DNA of 64,000 bases from Seriola aureovittata. Taxonomy: Eukaryota > Chordata > Actinopteri > Carangiformes > Carangidae. Under the pieces are notes generated by a model. It saw only the letters and a program-made list of their open reading frames with translations, had not been told where the DNA came from and did not search any database. A program made the position numbers and the translations under genes. The DNA lies in the NCBI RefSeq assembly GCF_021018895.1, contig NC_079375.1:23075975-23139974 (forward strand), read 5' to 3'. Below are positions 24,847 through 36,460 of the stretch, piece by piece; the first letter of the stretch is position 1, and each line of letters opens with the position of its first letter.

Positions 24847-24848
<2 letters not shown>

Positions 24849-24919
<71 letters not shown>
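24849..24919. repeat. (CA)n microsatellite
   Basis: CA tract of about 71 bp with one CC interruption near 24889. Confidence 0.95.
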
Positions 24920-24921
<2 letters not shown>

Positions 24922-24944
24922 ACACACACAGAATGTAACGGTGA

Positions 24945-25240
24945 ATCATCCTCCTTTTCCCCATTTTGTATTTTGCAGTTGAATGAGGCCAATTCCCCAT
25001 AATTCAATACAGTTGAAAAATGAAACCCTGGTAAATCGCTACAGCGATTTTACAGATCCCCGCTTATCCTCATAATTCATTATTTCCAAACTGTAACAAC
25101 ATTACATTTCATTTGTAATGCTCTGCCTGCCTCAGCCATTTGCCAATTGTTATATCTTATTGTTTTCCCTCTCCAAGAGGGAGAAAAGTGAGTTATTGTG
25201 GGAGAAATGGCGGCTGGCTGGATGGCGGGGCTCGCTCCTT
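24945..25240. promoter_or_regulatory. candidate conserved noncoding element
   Basis: About 295 bp of complex sequence bounded on the left by a microsatellite. It contains CATAATTCAATAC, an exact inverted repeat AAATCGCT-AC-AGCGATTT (25033-25050), CTCATAATTCATTATTTCC, a CATTTCATTTGTAATG pair, GCCATTTGCCAATTG and CCCTCTCCAAGAGGG. It is AT-rich yet non-repetitive with dense ATTA/TAAT cores, and has no supported coding frame. Enhancer role is inferred. Confidence 0.42.
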
Positions 25241-26129
25241 CTCTGACTATCAACCTGTCTGTCTATCGCCTCCGGATCCGTCCTGTCTCCCTCTCCATCC
25301 GTCTGTCTGACGGACTGTCTCACTAACTAACTGAACTGAAGGCAACAGTGCAACAGAGCCACAGTGAACTAATGAGAACAGAGTTGTTGTCCTTATTGTG
25401 GTCGAGTGATAATAAACCTATTGTTTGCAGCCTTATAGACACACACACACACACACACTTAACACAGACTGAGGGGACTATTGTTTTTCAGCACCGTGGT
25501 ACAGTCAGAGCCACAGCTGGACCGGTGCTGGGCAGAGCCTGGCACGACGATGGGGCGAGGAAGAGGAGGAGGTGGTAAGGAGTTAGGAACAGAGGGAGGA
25601 GAAAAGGTTCATGCTCTCGCCAAAACATGTGACTAAATTACTAGAAAGCACAATGATTTTGTCACTCGCGATTACTCACTTCCCAACTGCAGAGAAACGT
25701 TTACTGTAACTGGAAGCAACTCTGCCTGGAAAAAACGTCTTACAACTGAAGCAGAAAAAAAATATTCTGCAATTTAAAACATTGTACAGCCACCCATAAG
25801 CTTTTGTCAATATTGCAGAGAAATATCATTTCACACCAGGTGCTGCGAGATAACTGGAGGAGGGTGTTTGCAATATTTACAGCTTCAAAAAGAAAAAATC
25901 ACTTTAGATCAAATAGTGGAATCGCCATTAATCTAAGAGCTAAAAACACGCTTTGATGTCCCTTTCTCTCTCACACTACACACACACACACACACCCACA
26001 CCCACACACACACACACACAGATGCGGAGACACTATCCTTCCCGCATCCCCCCCATTCATCACAGCTGTAGCCATTCTGCAGCCCTGCCCATGTTACTGT
26101 ACCCTGTCACACTGCTGGCTAAACAAACT

Positions 26130-26215
26130 GCTCCTTGATGTATGAGGGCTTACACCGGCCATAAACTTATTCACTTTTAACTAGCATGCTACCGGCTTGG
26201 CACGGCCAGACATCA
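26130..26215. promoter_or_regulatory. candidate conserved noncoding element (short)
   Basis: Short complex segment with GGCCATAAACTTATTC and TTTTAACTAGC, ending just before a TG tract at 26226-26261. Confidence 0.25.
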
Positions 26216-26219
26216 CCTT

Positions 26220-26263
<44 letters not shown>

Positions 26264-26404
26264 CGCATGAAAACTGCCTGTGAGAAATTAACCCCCTGGG
26301 TACTGCTTCATAACTCACTCCTCTCTTTCTTCCCTCTCTCCTTCTCCTCCCTCCCTATCTATCTTTATTCCTTAGCCCCGGCATTAGTCCTGTATCTATT
26401 ACCC

Positions 26405-26420
26405 ATTAGAGAGTGTGAGT

Positions 26421-26457
<37 letters not shown>

Positions 26458-26523
26458 TTTAACAATGGAGGAAATGGCTCAGTGGTACAAGAAGAAGAAG
26501 AAGAAGAAGAAGAAGAAGAAGAA
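26405..26523. repeat. (TG)n tract and (AAG)n tract
   Basis: TG repeats with GAG variants at 26405-26457, then an AAG/GAA trinucleotide run at 26488-26523. Lys- or Ser-rich frames over it are artefacts. Confidence 0.92.
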
Positions 26524-26884
26524 TCGTGGGTCTTATATGTCTTGCAGGACGACAAGAGGCTTCCTGTTAGTGAATGAATGGAGAGAGAAAGTGTAGACAT
26601 CAGTCTTAATGATGTCTCCTCTCTCTTCTTCTCTTGTCTTCTCCTCTCGTTTCTTCTTCTTCTCTGTTTAATTGAGTTCATCCAGATAAGACAGGAGATT
26701 GTAAAGCCATATAACCAATAACAGATTTATGGTTATGCTTGTGATGTTGGCACTGTGGCACATGTGTCAACCTCTGACACCCCCCCACCCCCTACCCCCA
26801 CCCCCACCCCCACCCTTCCTTCCTGTTCTCCCATGGTGCTTTGCTGTTTTATTGACTATATGTATTTATTGTCTCCAGTCAGTC

Positions 26885-26996
26885 TGGAGTCTATCAGACG
26901 ACGCGCTAATCGGGCAGAATGTGATTAACGATTAATTGATAGTTGCAGCCTTATCAATAGCATTGCCTCCCACCCATAAATGCGAGACACATCTGT

Positions 26997-26998
<2 letters not shown>
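26885..26998. promoter_or_regulatory. candidate conserved noncoding element with TAAT clusters
   Basis: GCTAATCGG, GTGATTAACGATTAATTGATA and TTATCAATAG occur within about 50 bp (26905-26960), giving overlapping homeodomain-type cores and a GATTAA repeat with 7-bp spacing. The block is cut off by a CA tract on the right. Confidence 0.38.
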
Positions 26999-27058
<60 letters not shown>

Positions 27059-27077
27059 ACACACACACACACACACA
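26999..27077. repeat. (CA)n microsatellite
   Basis: About 79 bp with a single AGAC interruption near 27052. Confidence 0.95.
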
Positions 27078-27199
27078 TATAACACAGCAGGTATGAACAC
27101 ATGCTGGCACAAACATGCAAACTAGCACACTAAAGTACATACACATCACACGTCTCCCACTGACACGTACGCAGCGCATCGAGCAGCACCACCTATGCA

Positions 27200-27370
27200 C
27201 ACAGCTAGTAAAGGCTAATTACGCAGTTTTTTTTGTTTTTTTCCAGTGTTTTATTACTCCAGTAAGTTGGAGCTGCATGAGGTCCCCTTCTTATCAAGCA
27301 GTAAATTCATTAGCGGCTAACACACCTCGCTGGGGCAGCTCATTTAGTCCTGACAAACAAGATTAGAGGG
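27200..27370. promoter_or_regulatory. candidate conserved noncoding element
   Basis: Complex segment containing GGCTAATTACGC, TTTATTACTCC, TTCATTAGCGGC and CTCATTTAGTCC. It has four ATTA-type cores in 150 bp and no supported frame. Confidence 0.35.
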
Positions 27371-27712
27371 CAGAGGGGGCAAGAGGGTGGATCTGGACCA
27401 AGAACTCTGAGATCATAGGACACTGATACAGACATGCGGGAAAACAACTGTCCTTTACTCCTGTCAGAGAAGAATCAGTCTTTTTCAGGTGAGCTGCAAA
27501 CAGAAACATGTGTGTGTGAGTGTGTGTGGACTGGTTTACAGACACACTCTGACTGACCACTGACTAACAGTAAACTGGATCGTTATGGCGACATATGAAC
27601 ATTTGCTTGGTTCACAAACACAACTGTGGGGTTTAAGTGTAGCTACATGGAAGGCTGGGATATGTGTGTGTGCTGGAAATTGTGTTGTAAGGCGCTAGCA
27701 ATTAGCGTTAGT

Positions 27713-28055
27713 GATTAGCATTCGGGGTGGCAAGGTGGTGCAGTGGTTAGCACCGTCGCCTCAGAGTAAGAAGGTTCTGGGTTCAAACTAACCGTGGAGT
27801 CGGCACGGGTTTCCTCCGGCTTCCTCCCACAGTCCGAAGACATCCATCGCTATAACTGGTGCCTCTAAATTGCCCATAGGTGTGAATGTGAGCGTGAATA
27901 GTTGTGTCTTGTTGTGTCAGTCCTGTGACAGACTGGCAACCTCTTCCAGGGTGTACCCCGCCCTCGCCCCGACGTCAGCTGGGATTGGCTCCAGCCCGCC
28001 CGATACGCTAAAAGGATAAACATTACGGCTATTGAACGAATGAGGATTAGCATTC
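27713..28055 (+). mobile_element. tRNA-derived SINE with 11-bp target-site duplication
   Basis: The element proper is 27724-28044. It starts with a tRNA-like head: A-box region GTGGTGCAGTGGTTAG, B-box region TTCTGGGTTCAAAC. It continues through the CTCCGGCTTCCTCCCACAG, TCTAAATTGCCCATAGG and GGGATTGGCTCCAGCC segments that are ubiquitous in teleost genomes, and ends in a GAACGAATGAG tail. An exact direct repeat GATTAGCATTC flanks it (27713-27723 and 28045-28055), which is strong evidence of retrotransposition. Part of the usual middle appears deleted. Open frames over it are not genes. Confidence 0.9.
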
Positions 28056-28474
28056 ACGGGCTAATTGAAGTGTTAACAGTTCGCATTAATGGTCATTTAC
28101 AGTCACTAAACCTCTGGTAAAAGGTTTAGCTCATGAGTTTGTTCAGTGTTATTTTATAGTTTCATACTGTGAACTCAGATTGTTAGCTAGCAGAGTTACA
28201 GAAAAGTCCCACTTTACTCATGCAGGTGTGAAAACATGTTTATTGTACATCTTTTATGTGGTTTTTGCACTAAGTGAAGAACATGTTACTGGATTTAGGT
28301 GGAATGTCCTTTACAGTGAAGTCCTATGAGAAGTTTACAGCACTAACACTAAGTCAGAGCCCGACCGCCTCGTTCAGTCGACCTTTACTGACTGTTTTCA
28401 GAAATATGTTTTGTAGGTGTAACTGTGACTGAATGTGTCGCACCACGTAGGACCCAGTGTTTCACTCTCAGCCT

Positions 28475-28513
<39 letters not shown>

Positions 28514-28681
28514 TTTTCTTTAAACACACACTCACACACACTCCCTAACCCAAATACAGCTTCAGTCGCCTCTTCTTGTTGAGTTAAATTGGCAAATATC
28601 ACCTGCTGTACACACACACACAAACACACACACACACACACACACTTGAGGCACCATTTTTTTTTTTTTTTTGTCAGATGA

Positions 28682-28800
28682 AAAGGATGCCAGCTTGAGA
28701 CGCGTCAGCAGACAAATCAAAAATTCAATCAGTCACAAGGTGTCGTCATTAGGGCTTATCGCACGCACAGGATGTGACAGGCCTGTGTCTCCGTGGGTGT
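28682..28800. promoter_or_regulatory. candidate conserved noncoding element
   Basis: Complex segment between a poly(T) run and CA-rich sequence. It contains CAAATCAAAAATTCAATCAG, GTCGTCATTAGGGC and GGATGTGACAGG, with no frame of interest. Confidence 0.25.
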
Positions 28801-30295
28801 CTGCTGTGGGTACACACACACGCACACACGAATAAAACATACACACACACACATAAACATATTGTCAGTTTAAACAGAAATATGCACCCAGTCAGCCTCA
28901 CACACAAAAAGAGATGTAAATATGTGTGTATTATAGATACCCACCCACCCACACACACACACACACCTCAAGCACAACACTGCCCTGCTGAAGCACTGGG
29001 TGACAGAAAGGGTAACAAGCTGCTTGGCTGTGTGCGCTTTCATCTGACAATACACAAATAAGAGCATATTGAAGAGATCAGTAGGTATGAAAATGTAGCC
29101 TGAAGCACACTGGAAAGCCTCTTATTGAAAAAAAAAAAACCCACAGTCTCTATGAGCCAAGCACGGTCTGAATATAAACACTGTGTTAGTCTCGCTGACT
29201 TGAATGCACACGAATAACACCTGACACTAAGTTGAAGCAGAATTTAGTTTTTTGTTTTTAAAGTTAAATTGCAGACAAATAGCTTGATTATATACTTTAT
29301 TTTTCGTGTTGAGTTTTGCACGCTTAAAAGCACATAAGGTTGCACGTGTTACATGTTTGCGTTCAGATTTCAGTATTAAAATTATTTTTCATGTGAGAAA
29401 TAAATGTTTTACTTCAGATGTTTCCTCATAAAAATCATTTATATTAAATAATTACATCTCCCTTATGGTGATATATCGTTCTCATGTACAGAATAACTGC
29501 ATGATTATAGTGAAACCCATGTTTTAATGTTTTACTAATAGCTGTCATGTGCACGTACTTACATAGTCATTTAAGTGGAGGTTATTATCCCTACTAATAA
29601 GGAAGTATGGGAGTCATATCAGGGCCTACATGGTGATCCAGAATAAACAAACAAAAACATGATTATGGGCTCATAAAAATAATTTAAGGTCATATTAAAG
29701 ATGCTTGTTATCCTCAGTTGAGAACCAATACAGTAAATATACCTGTTATGTCATACAAAATAGTTTGGGAGACCTTGTTACTCATAGCTGCCTATTTAGA
29801 GGAACTATTAAGGGAACTTGTTTTATATTTAGGGAGCAGGGGAGCTGTGTTTAGGCCTGGTGTAGTGATCCAGGATAAACACACAACAGCAGGCTTATTT
29901 ACAGACTGAAATGAGAGCCGGATCCTTTAGGATCAAGTGCTCTCGCTGTTTGGAGGAGGAACGTACTCGGCATAAACTACCTTTAAGCTCTCAATCAGAC
30001 ACACAAACACACACGCAGACAGCAAATCCTCCATTCCAAGTTGCTCAGTTGTTTTTTAAAAAATGTACTTAAATGACGCCTGTAGCCCGTAGCTTGTTAA
30101 AGCAACAACTCTGAGACCCATTCTGAAACAAATATGTGTATAGAGAGAAAATGTGAGGCCGACGTGTCCCGAGTGATTTATTTTTGTGGAAGAAACAGAT
30201 GAGGCCTGGTGGAGCCCCAGTTTTGTGTAATACAAGGAAGAGGTTAACCTACGTTCCCCGACAATATGCTGCAGTGTCCGTTAGCTCTCCTGAAA

Positions 30296-30296
<1 letters not shown>

Positions 30297-30357
<61 letters not shown>
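30297..30357. repeat. (CA)n microsatellite
   Basis: Sixty-one bp of uninterrupted CA. Confidence 0.96.
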
Positions 30358-30358
<1 letters not shown>

Positions 30359-31221
30359 ACACCCCTTTCCCTCTATTGCAACGGCTGGGCAGGTGCTCGT
30401 CCTGTAACAGTGTGTAGTTACAGGAAGTGAGTCTTACTCTGAGCACCACAGTGAGACAGACAAGGAGATTAGCTAACAATGTGGTGGAGGGAGGGAGGGA
30501 GGGAAAAGGAGACTGGGTGACAGAAAATAGAGAAAAGTGTTGGTGCGAGGTGTGAAACTGTGTGTGTGTGACTGTAAATCAGACCAACATAACATGAACC
30601 GCAGGCCCACAGAGTCGTGTTACCCTGTTCTTACTGGAAGTACACGCCACAAGCGCACACACAAATACACAAACACACAAACTCACCGAAAAATGCTTTT
30701 CTATTCTATTCTATTCTAATGTACCAGATATGTGTACTCTGTTCTCCTCATCAGCACAAAACAGCTCTCATTACACTCATACTACTTCAATAGTCACCAG
30801 ATGGCATTCACCCCCAATACCCCCACCCGACCCACCCCCCACCAAACCCCCTATACCCCCCACCCCCCACTGCCTTCTTCTGCCCTATTATTCTTATGTC
30901 AGCAAACGTGGCCTGGTATAAATCCAAGCCTTTTAGCCGTCGTCCACTCACTATAATATGGCCATCACCATTAGAATGCACACACAGGGACATACATACA
31001 CACACACACACACACACATCACACACACACATGAGGCGTCTTCTCTATAATAAGGCCATCACCATTAAAGCTGTCAGGGCCGGAGTGTTGAGTATTACTG
31101 CAGAGAAATTACACCTCACTCACCCTCCATGACACCGCGTGACCCGCAAACACACACGAGCCCCCCATCTGTCCTCACACACCCACGACTCTACGTGCAT
31201 GTGATGTTGACTGTATATCTG

Positions 31222-31223
<2 letters not shown>

Positions 31224-31271
<48 letters not shown>

Positions 31272-31290
31272 TGTGTGTGTGTGTGTTTCT
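31224..31290. repeat. (TG)n with (GA)n interruption
   Basis: TG to about 31262, a short GAGAGAGA, then TG again to about 31287. Confidence 0.93.
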
Positions 31291-31417
31291 TGCAACGGAG
31301 TGAATCTTCCTCGCCATACGTCAGGGGACCGTATAATTTTCAACTAGGAGTCCACAGACTGTTTGACACATGCACATTCTGTTTTTTTGCTTCGGGGTGG
31401 GGAAAGGAGAGAGGAAA

Positions 31418-31418
<1 letters not shown>

Positions 31419-31449
<31 letters not shown>
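31419..31449. repeat. (TA)n microsatellite
   Basis: About 31 bp of pure TA. Confidence 0.93.
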
Positions 31450-31451
<2 letters not shown>

Positions 31452-31539
31452 AAAACTGAGGCGGGAGGTGGGCCCATTCGAAGACCTTAAAACACAGTTG
31501 TCAGAAAAACAGTAATTTGAAGAGGAGAGGATGGAGGAT

Positions 31540-31850
31540 GGAAGATGGCAGGGTTGCCACGCCCACCGCTGGCTGGAGAAATAAGAGGGAAGGGCTTGAT
31601 AAAGTCAGAGGACATAGGCATGATGGGAGTGGGGGTGGGGGTGGGGTGAGGGTGGGGGTGATGGGGTATGATAAAACTGCAAAAAATAACTCAATTGGAC
31701 AATGGTCAGGACGATTAATCGGCAGCCTCGATCTAATCTCAGTCGTATTAGTGTCGGTCAAGATAAAAATAATTCCCCATGAGCACGTTCACTTCCTGTT
31801 TGGGACATGATCGCTGCTCTTGCCCTCAGGTGTTCGCTCAGTCTCTATGA
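31540..31850. promoter_or_regulatory. candidate conserved noncoding element
   Basis: After a GGGGGT-rich spacer (31628-31662), complex sequence contains ACAATGG (SOX-like, 31699-31705), GATTAATC (bicoid-class-like palindrome, 31713-31720), CGATCTAATCTCAG, TCAAGATAAAAATAATTCCCC and ACTTCCTGTTTGG (ETS-like core). Short frames exist on both strands but no product is recognised. Confidence 0.4.
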
Positions 31851-33082
31851 AGAGCACAAAAATCACAAAAAAAAGGTATAACAGCTGCTGTTCATTCAAT
31901 ATATATTCCATAATTACAATTACACACAATTACGTTTTCAATTAAAAGTTTGACCTACGTTGTATTTTTAATTTGGCTTAAATTAAGTTGGTGTTAGAGG
32001 ATGAATATTTCTTATATATTTATTTAGATTATGTTTTTGCTGGAGTTAACCTAAAATGAATGGTAAATCATTTTATTGCCTATTGTAATACCAATGTAAG
32101 AGTGAACGAAAACCTCCCAGAATGCATTAGGGCAACAAACTCATGAACATAATTCTCATTTTATGTGTGTTCCTCTGTTGCTACAGGTGTTGTTCTGTTT
32201 TACATTGATATTTATAATGTTTCTAGAGTTACTAAAGAGTCAGTACAGAAAATAATCCATGTGTGCTTGTATGTATGTATGTGATTGTATGGTTCTCCAG
32301 CTGAGGCCTCTGCACTGGCAACAACAGACAAGCCTCATTCAAATGAATGAGAAAGCTGCGTTCCTTCATGCAGGGCTACTTCAGGTCTGAACACGGCTTC
32401 TGACATGACATCTTCATTGTCCTCACTCAGGACGATGCAGCTGAAATCCATTTTAACAAGCCAGAGTTTCCTTGCTTCATTGTGTTTAGTTCCGTCTTCC
32501 TATTGTGCCATAACAAATGTAGTTACTTTACACATGGCAGCTTTAACCAGGGAAACATTTCATCACAGCACCAGTGTGGGTCTCTCCTCTAAATGTGTCT
32601 GTTGTGATTACAGCCAATCTTTTATTTTGAATTATTCATGATTGATGAACTGTGGCCTCGACGTTCCACGACGTTCTTGAGAGGAAATGTGACTAAATGT
32701 TTTCCACATATCAGTTTGGCAGGAGTGCGTCCGGCTCTGAGCAGATTCCTGAAGCCACCAACAAAAACAGACACACACAATGTGCCTGGAACGAGTGCTG
32801 ACACATTTATCACATTAGTATTAGCCCGTCTCTCTGTTAACACAATCCTCACAGCTGGTGTTGACATGCGGTCCCACGGACCCCCACAGCACCCCTGAGG
32901 CCTTGTGTCTGCGGGTGTGTGTGTGTGTGAGTGAGTGTGTGTGAAATATTGTTTCCTGATTCCTACAGTGATAATTTTCTCAGTGTTGACAAAAAAATAA
33001 CAAAAACATCTTATTTTCTCAACAAAACATGAGGTACGGCATGACAGGATAAACAGCCATTAAAAAATTAAAGGGGGTGGGG

Positions 33083-33086
33083 GTGT

Positions 33087-33117
<31 letters not shown>

Positions 33118-33128
33118 GGGGGGGGGGG
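33083..33128. repeat. (TG)n passing into poly(G)
   Basis: TG tract with one AT interruption, ending in a 12-nt G run. Confidence 0.92.
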
Positions 33129-33224
33129 CATGAAAAGGAAGGAGACAGAAAAAAAGAAGAGAATTAGGATGTGAGAGAGGATAGGAGGGGCAGCAAGCGA
33201 CAAGGGAGAGACAAAGATTGGTGA

Positions 33225-33445
33225 TGCCAGTTTCCATATGACAAGTGGCGACGTTATGAAGATGGACGGGCGGCCGAGACGGAGCGCCTGACCTTTCCCA
33301 AAATGCCACATGTCACCGTGCTTTTATGTCACTCCCCGCAAAACAATATGTCAGGGGCATAAAAAATCATTACGCCCTCTCTGAATTATGCTGTTATGGC
33401 ATACCGCAAAAAAATAATCATTAAGATGACATTATTCAACACTTA
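33225..33445. promoter_or_regulatory. candidate conserved noncoding element
   Basis: About 220 bp of complex sequence without simple repeats. It contains TTTCCATATGACAAG, CACATGTCACCGTGC, CTTTTATGTCACTCC, AAAAATCATTACGCC, GAATTATGCTGTTATGGC and AAATAATCATTAAGATGAC. The repeated TTATG and ATCATTA cores are dense, and no coding frame is supported. Confidence 0.42.
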
Positions 33446-33494
33446 ACTAGGAGGAGGACGAGGACAGAGGAGGAGGAGGAAGAGGAGGGGGGGG

Positions 33495-33670
33495 GGCAAT
33501 GGAGGCTTTTTGAATTTATGATTTGTCGTGATTTCATGAGTAACGTAGCCGCGGCGAACCATTGTCTTTTTAGATGTATCGTTATGACTTTTATGCTTTG
33601 ACGTGGGACTTTGGGGGGTGGAGAGCTAAAAGAGCAGTGATGATTGCACAGAGATCATGAGCGAGGAGAT
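33495..33670. promoter_or_regulatory. candidate conserved noncoding element
   Basis: It is separated from the preceding island only by a GGA-rich spacer. It contains GAATTTATGATTTGTCGTGA, TTTCATGAGTAACG, GTATCGTTATGACTTTTATG and GATGATTGCACAG. The TTATGA core recurs as in the preceding island. Confidence 0.4.
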
Positions 33671-34179
33671 GACTTCCCACAACGGAGCTGTACAGCAGCC
33701 ATCTTATGGATCTACTGTTTATTATACAGTCTGTTTAAAGCGAACGTCTGCAGCTGAAGAACAGGCTTTCCAGGGAACATTGACTCAACAGAAATCCTAA
33801 AGGAGGAGATGGAACCTCTAGATTATAATAAAGAGTCCCTATCTGACACTTGAGCCATGTAATTGTCATCTCACAGCTCCATAACGTGTCCACGGGATGT
33901 AGTGCTCGTTTTCTACATGGAAAATAAAAGTTCAGCACCCATCTGAGATTATTAAAATAGATGGAGCATGTTACTGACATTTTAAATGCAACAGTGCAGC
34001 ACATTCCTATGCAAAGGAATGGAAGTGTCAGTGCTGTTTTACATATTAGCAAAACTATTGTGTAGAAAAATGACTAAAAACAACAGCATTACCCTGTATG
34101 AAAAAGCTGTCATCCATTTATTGAAAGACTTAGGCTAAAAACATATGGGCAGTATCTTTGTCATTCATGTTGAATAGAT

Positions 34180-34285
34180 GTAGTACTTAATACTTAAGCC
34201 ATGGTCTCCTACTGCACTGAAGCTTAAGCGTTGTCCCTCACTTGTCTTTTGGATCGAAGCGAAATGTAATGTAATGTAATTTTAA
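34180..34285 (+). mobile_element. degenerate SINE/LINE 3' tail
   Basis: The string TTTTGGATCGAAGCGAAATG followed by repeated TGTAA units resembles the shared 3' tail of fish L2-type LINEs and their SINEs (usually TTTGGATAAAAGCG...AAATGTAATGTAATG). Only this tail is recognisable. Confidence 0.5.
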
Positions 34286-34967
34286 CCATATGTATGTATA
34301 GTTAAGTGTAGCCAGTTAGTCAACCAGCTATTACATCACAACTTGGTGGACACCAAACCAGAGCTTAAAGACACAGTATTTCTTAATCAGAGCTGCTGCC
34401 AGTTCTTATTTTATCACGTTTGAAATGTTTCATTCTGACTTATTCAGTCACAGGTTGAAGCCTAAAACAACAACAAAAAAAATAATTGCTATGTTACATT
34501 CAGGTGTTCCAGTTTCAGATCCACAGCACTGCACACTACTGCGAAAAAAAATGTGGCTTACTGACACTAACAATGGAGAACGCCAAATGTTATTATTTTA
34601 ACATTAACTCTCCATTAACATCAAATTCAGCCTCAAATTCACATATTGCTGAAAACAAAAGCTGCTCAAAACTTTCATCCACAGAATGTCACAGCACCAC
34701 GGTATCGTTTCAAGCTAGTTACGGTTAAAGCAGTTCAGACAGAGGCTGGCTCGTGGTATAGCAGGTTAGCCCCGGTGAGTAGAATGATGGCTTTATGTCC
34801 AATTGAACTATTGATCTGAGGGATTGCGCAATGGCAGACTTTGACATTTCGCCTGGTATTTCGGCTGGGAGATGTTCTGGATTCAGACATTTGACCTATA
34901 TAACCCTGAACATGGCCGCACACACCAACACACATGGACAAACACACTGTACACACGTACACACACT

Positions 34968-35006
<39 letters not shown>

Positions 35007-35289
35007 TCCTGTCCTATCTGTGTGTGCATGTCGTCAGTTGTAATAGCTCCTGACATCAGCAGAATTGAGTTTGGAGTCAATGTGGATGTCCTCTATAAGC
35101 CAATCATCCAATCAGCGCTCTCCTGACTACGTGGGTCAAAGGGGAGGGTGATGTCATACTTTCTGACAACATGACAAAAAGCCTGAGAGAGAGACGGAGC
35201 AAGAGAGAGAGAGAAAGAGAGAGGGAGAATATCTCATGGGTTTGGGGTGCCATCATGACGCAGTGGTGAACTGAACGCACACACTTACT

Positions 35290-35290
<1 letters not shown>

Positions 35291-35328
<38 letters not shown>
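35291..35328. repeat. (CA)n microsatellite
   Basis: About 38 bp of pure CA. Confidence 0.94.
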
Positions 35329-35332
<4 letters not shown>

Positions 35333-35335
35333 TAA

Positions 35336-35535
35336 GGACCCTCTATGCTTCTCCAAATCTGGCAGCCAACAATAAAGCACTCAGTGAAACATTTATGACT
35401 TTCATAAACAAGAGCCAGTGATTAATGTTAGCCCTCTTCTTTGGGATTTCTAATAAAGTATGACACATTTACACCCTCGGTCAACGCAGCCAAAGCCCTA
35501 TTAAACATGTCTGAGAGGATAGATGGCCACGGCAC
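35336..35535. promoter_or_regulatory. candidate conserved noncoding element
   Basis: Complex segment between CA tracts, containing CCAACAATAAAGCAC, CATTTATGACTTTCATAAAC, CAGTGATTAATGTTAGCC and TTCTAATAAAGTATGAC, with no frame of interest. Confidence 0.37.
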
Positions 35536-35649
35536 ACACACACACATATATACACACACACACACACACACTCACTCGCAGAAGAAAAGGAAATTAACCA
35601 AACAATGTGTTGCTCATGTTTTTTCCATTCGAGTCATAACAAGCAAAGC

Positions 35650-35860
35650 ACCCTGATGTCCAATTCGCAGTGACATTTAAGGCTGGGCCTCCTCTGATTG
35701 GAGCTCTGGCTCGGTGGCCAATCTCCTCACTTTCCTGTATAACTGTGATTGTTCTGAGATTGCCTCCCACTTCTGCTTGTCTCTTAGTCTCAGTTAACAG
35801 CTGGACTGAGAGGGGAGGCTTGTAAAAACCTGTGATATATTACCACGAACACAGAGAGGG
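35650..35860. promoter_or_regulatory. candidate conserved noncoding element
   Basis: Complex sequence with CTGATTGGAGC and GGCCAATCTCC (a pair of CCAAT boxes in opposite orientation about 25 bp apart) and a GTGATTGTTCTG segment. A promoter-like reading is possible but no TATA box or exon follows. Confidence 0.27.
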
Positions 35861-36309
35861 TGGAAAAAAAAAAAAATCAACAACAAAAAAAAAATGGGTG
35901 AAGAGTCCAATGTCTTTATTTGCCTGTTTCCTTTGGGATAATGACTGCTCTCTCTCTTCTCAGTGAGAAACACTTGTCACTTATTTTCCAGACTTTGGAC
36001 CTTTGTGATATTAATATGACGTGTTGTGGTACAGTGACAAAGGAACACTGAAGTCGCATTATTACATGATTTCAATTTTCCTCTGAACGGCACAGTACGT
36101 ACGCTCTACACTCCGCAACCTTTAACTTCAAACACAGAGTGAAGGTCTAAGTGTGGGTATAAAACACAGAGGAAAAAAAGTGATTAAAAAGAAATGTGAA
36201 ACACTTTTTCTACCCTCTAATCCTTCACTTCACGCCTGCTTTGATTGTATGCATCTAGACCTAACCCAGAAAAACTGAGTAGCAGGCTCATTTTAATATC
36301 ACTGAAGGA

Positions 36310-36460
36310 CAGTAAAAGAGATGTGAAGGGAAGGAAAGGGAAGAAGGAAAAACTAAAGGAACAGAAGGGAAAGGAAAAGAAAAGCAAGTGTAAAGGGAAG
36401 AAAACTATATGGAAAGGGAAGGAAGGAAAAAAAAGAAAGAACAGGAAAGGAAAACGGTAA
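36310..36460. repeat. purine-rich tract (GGAAA-type)
   Basis: GAAAGG/GGAAGG mixture on the plus strand. The Lys-rich frame across it is a repeat artefact. Confidence 0.85.

Noticed and set aside
35700..35740. CCAAT-box pair as a promoter
   Set aside because: No TATA element, initiator or following exon. It is kept only as part of a candidate conserved element.
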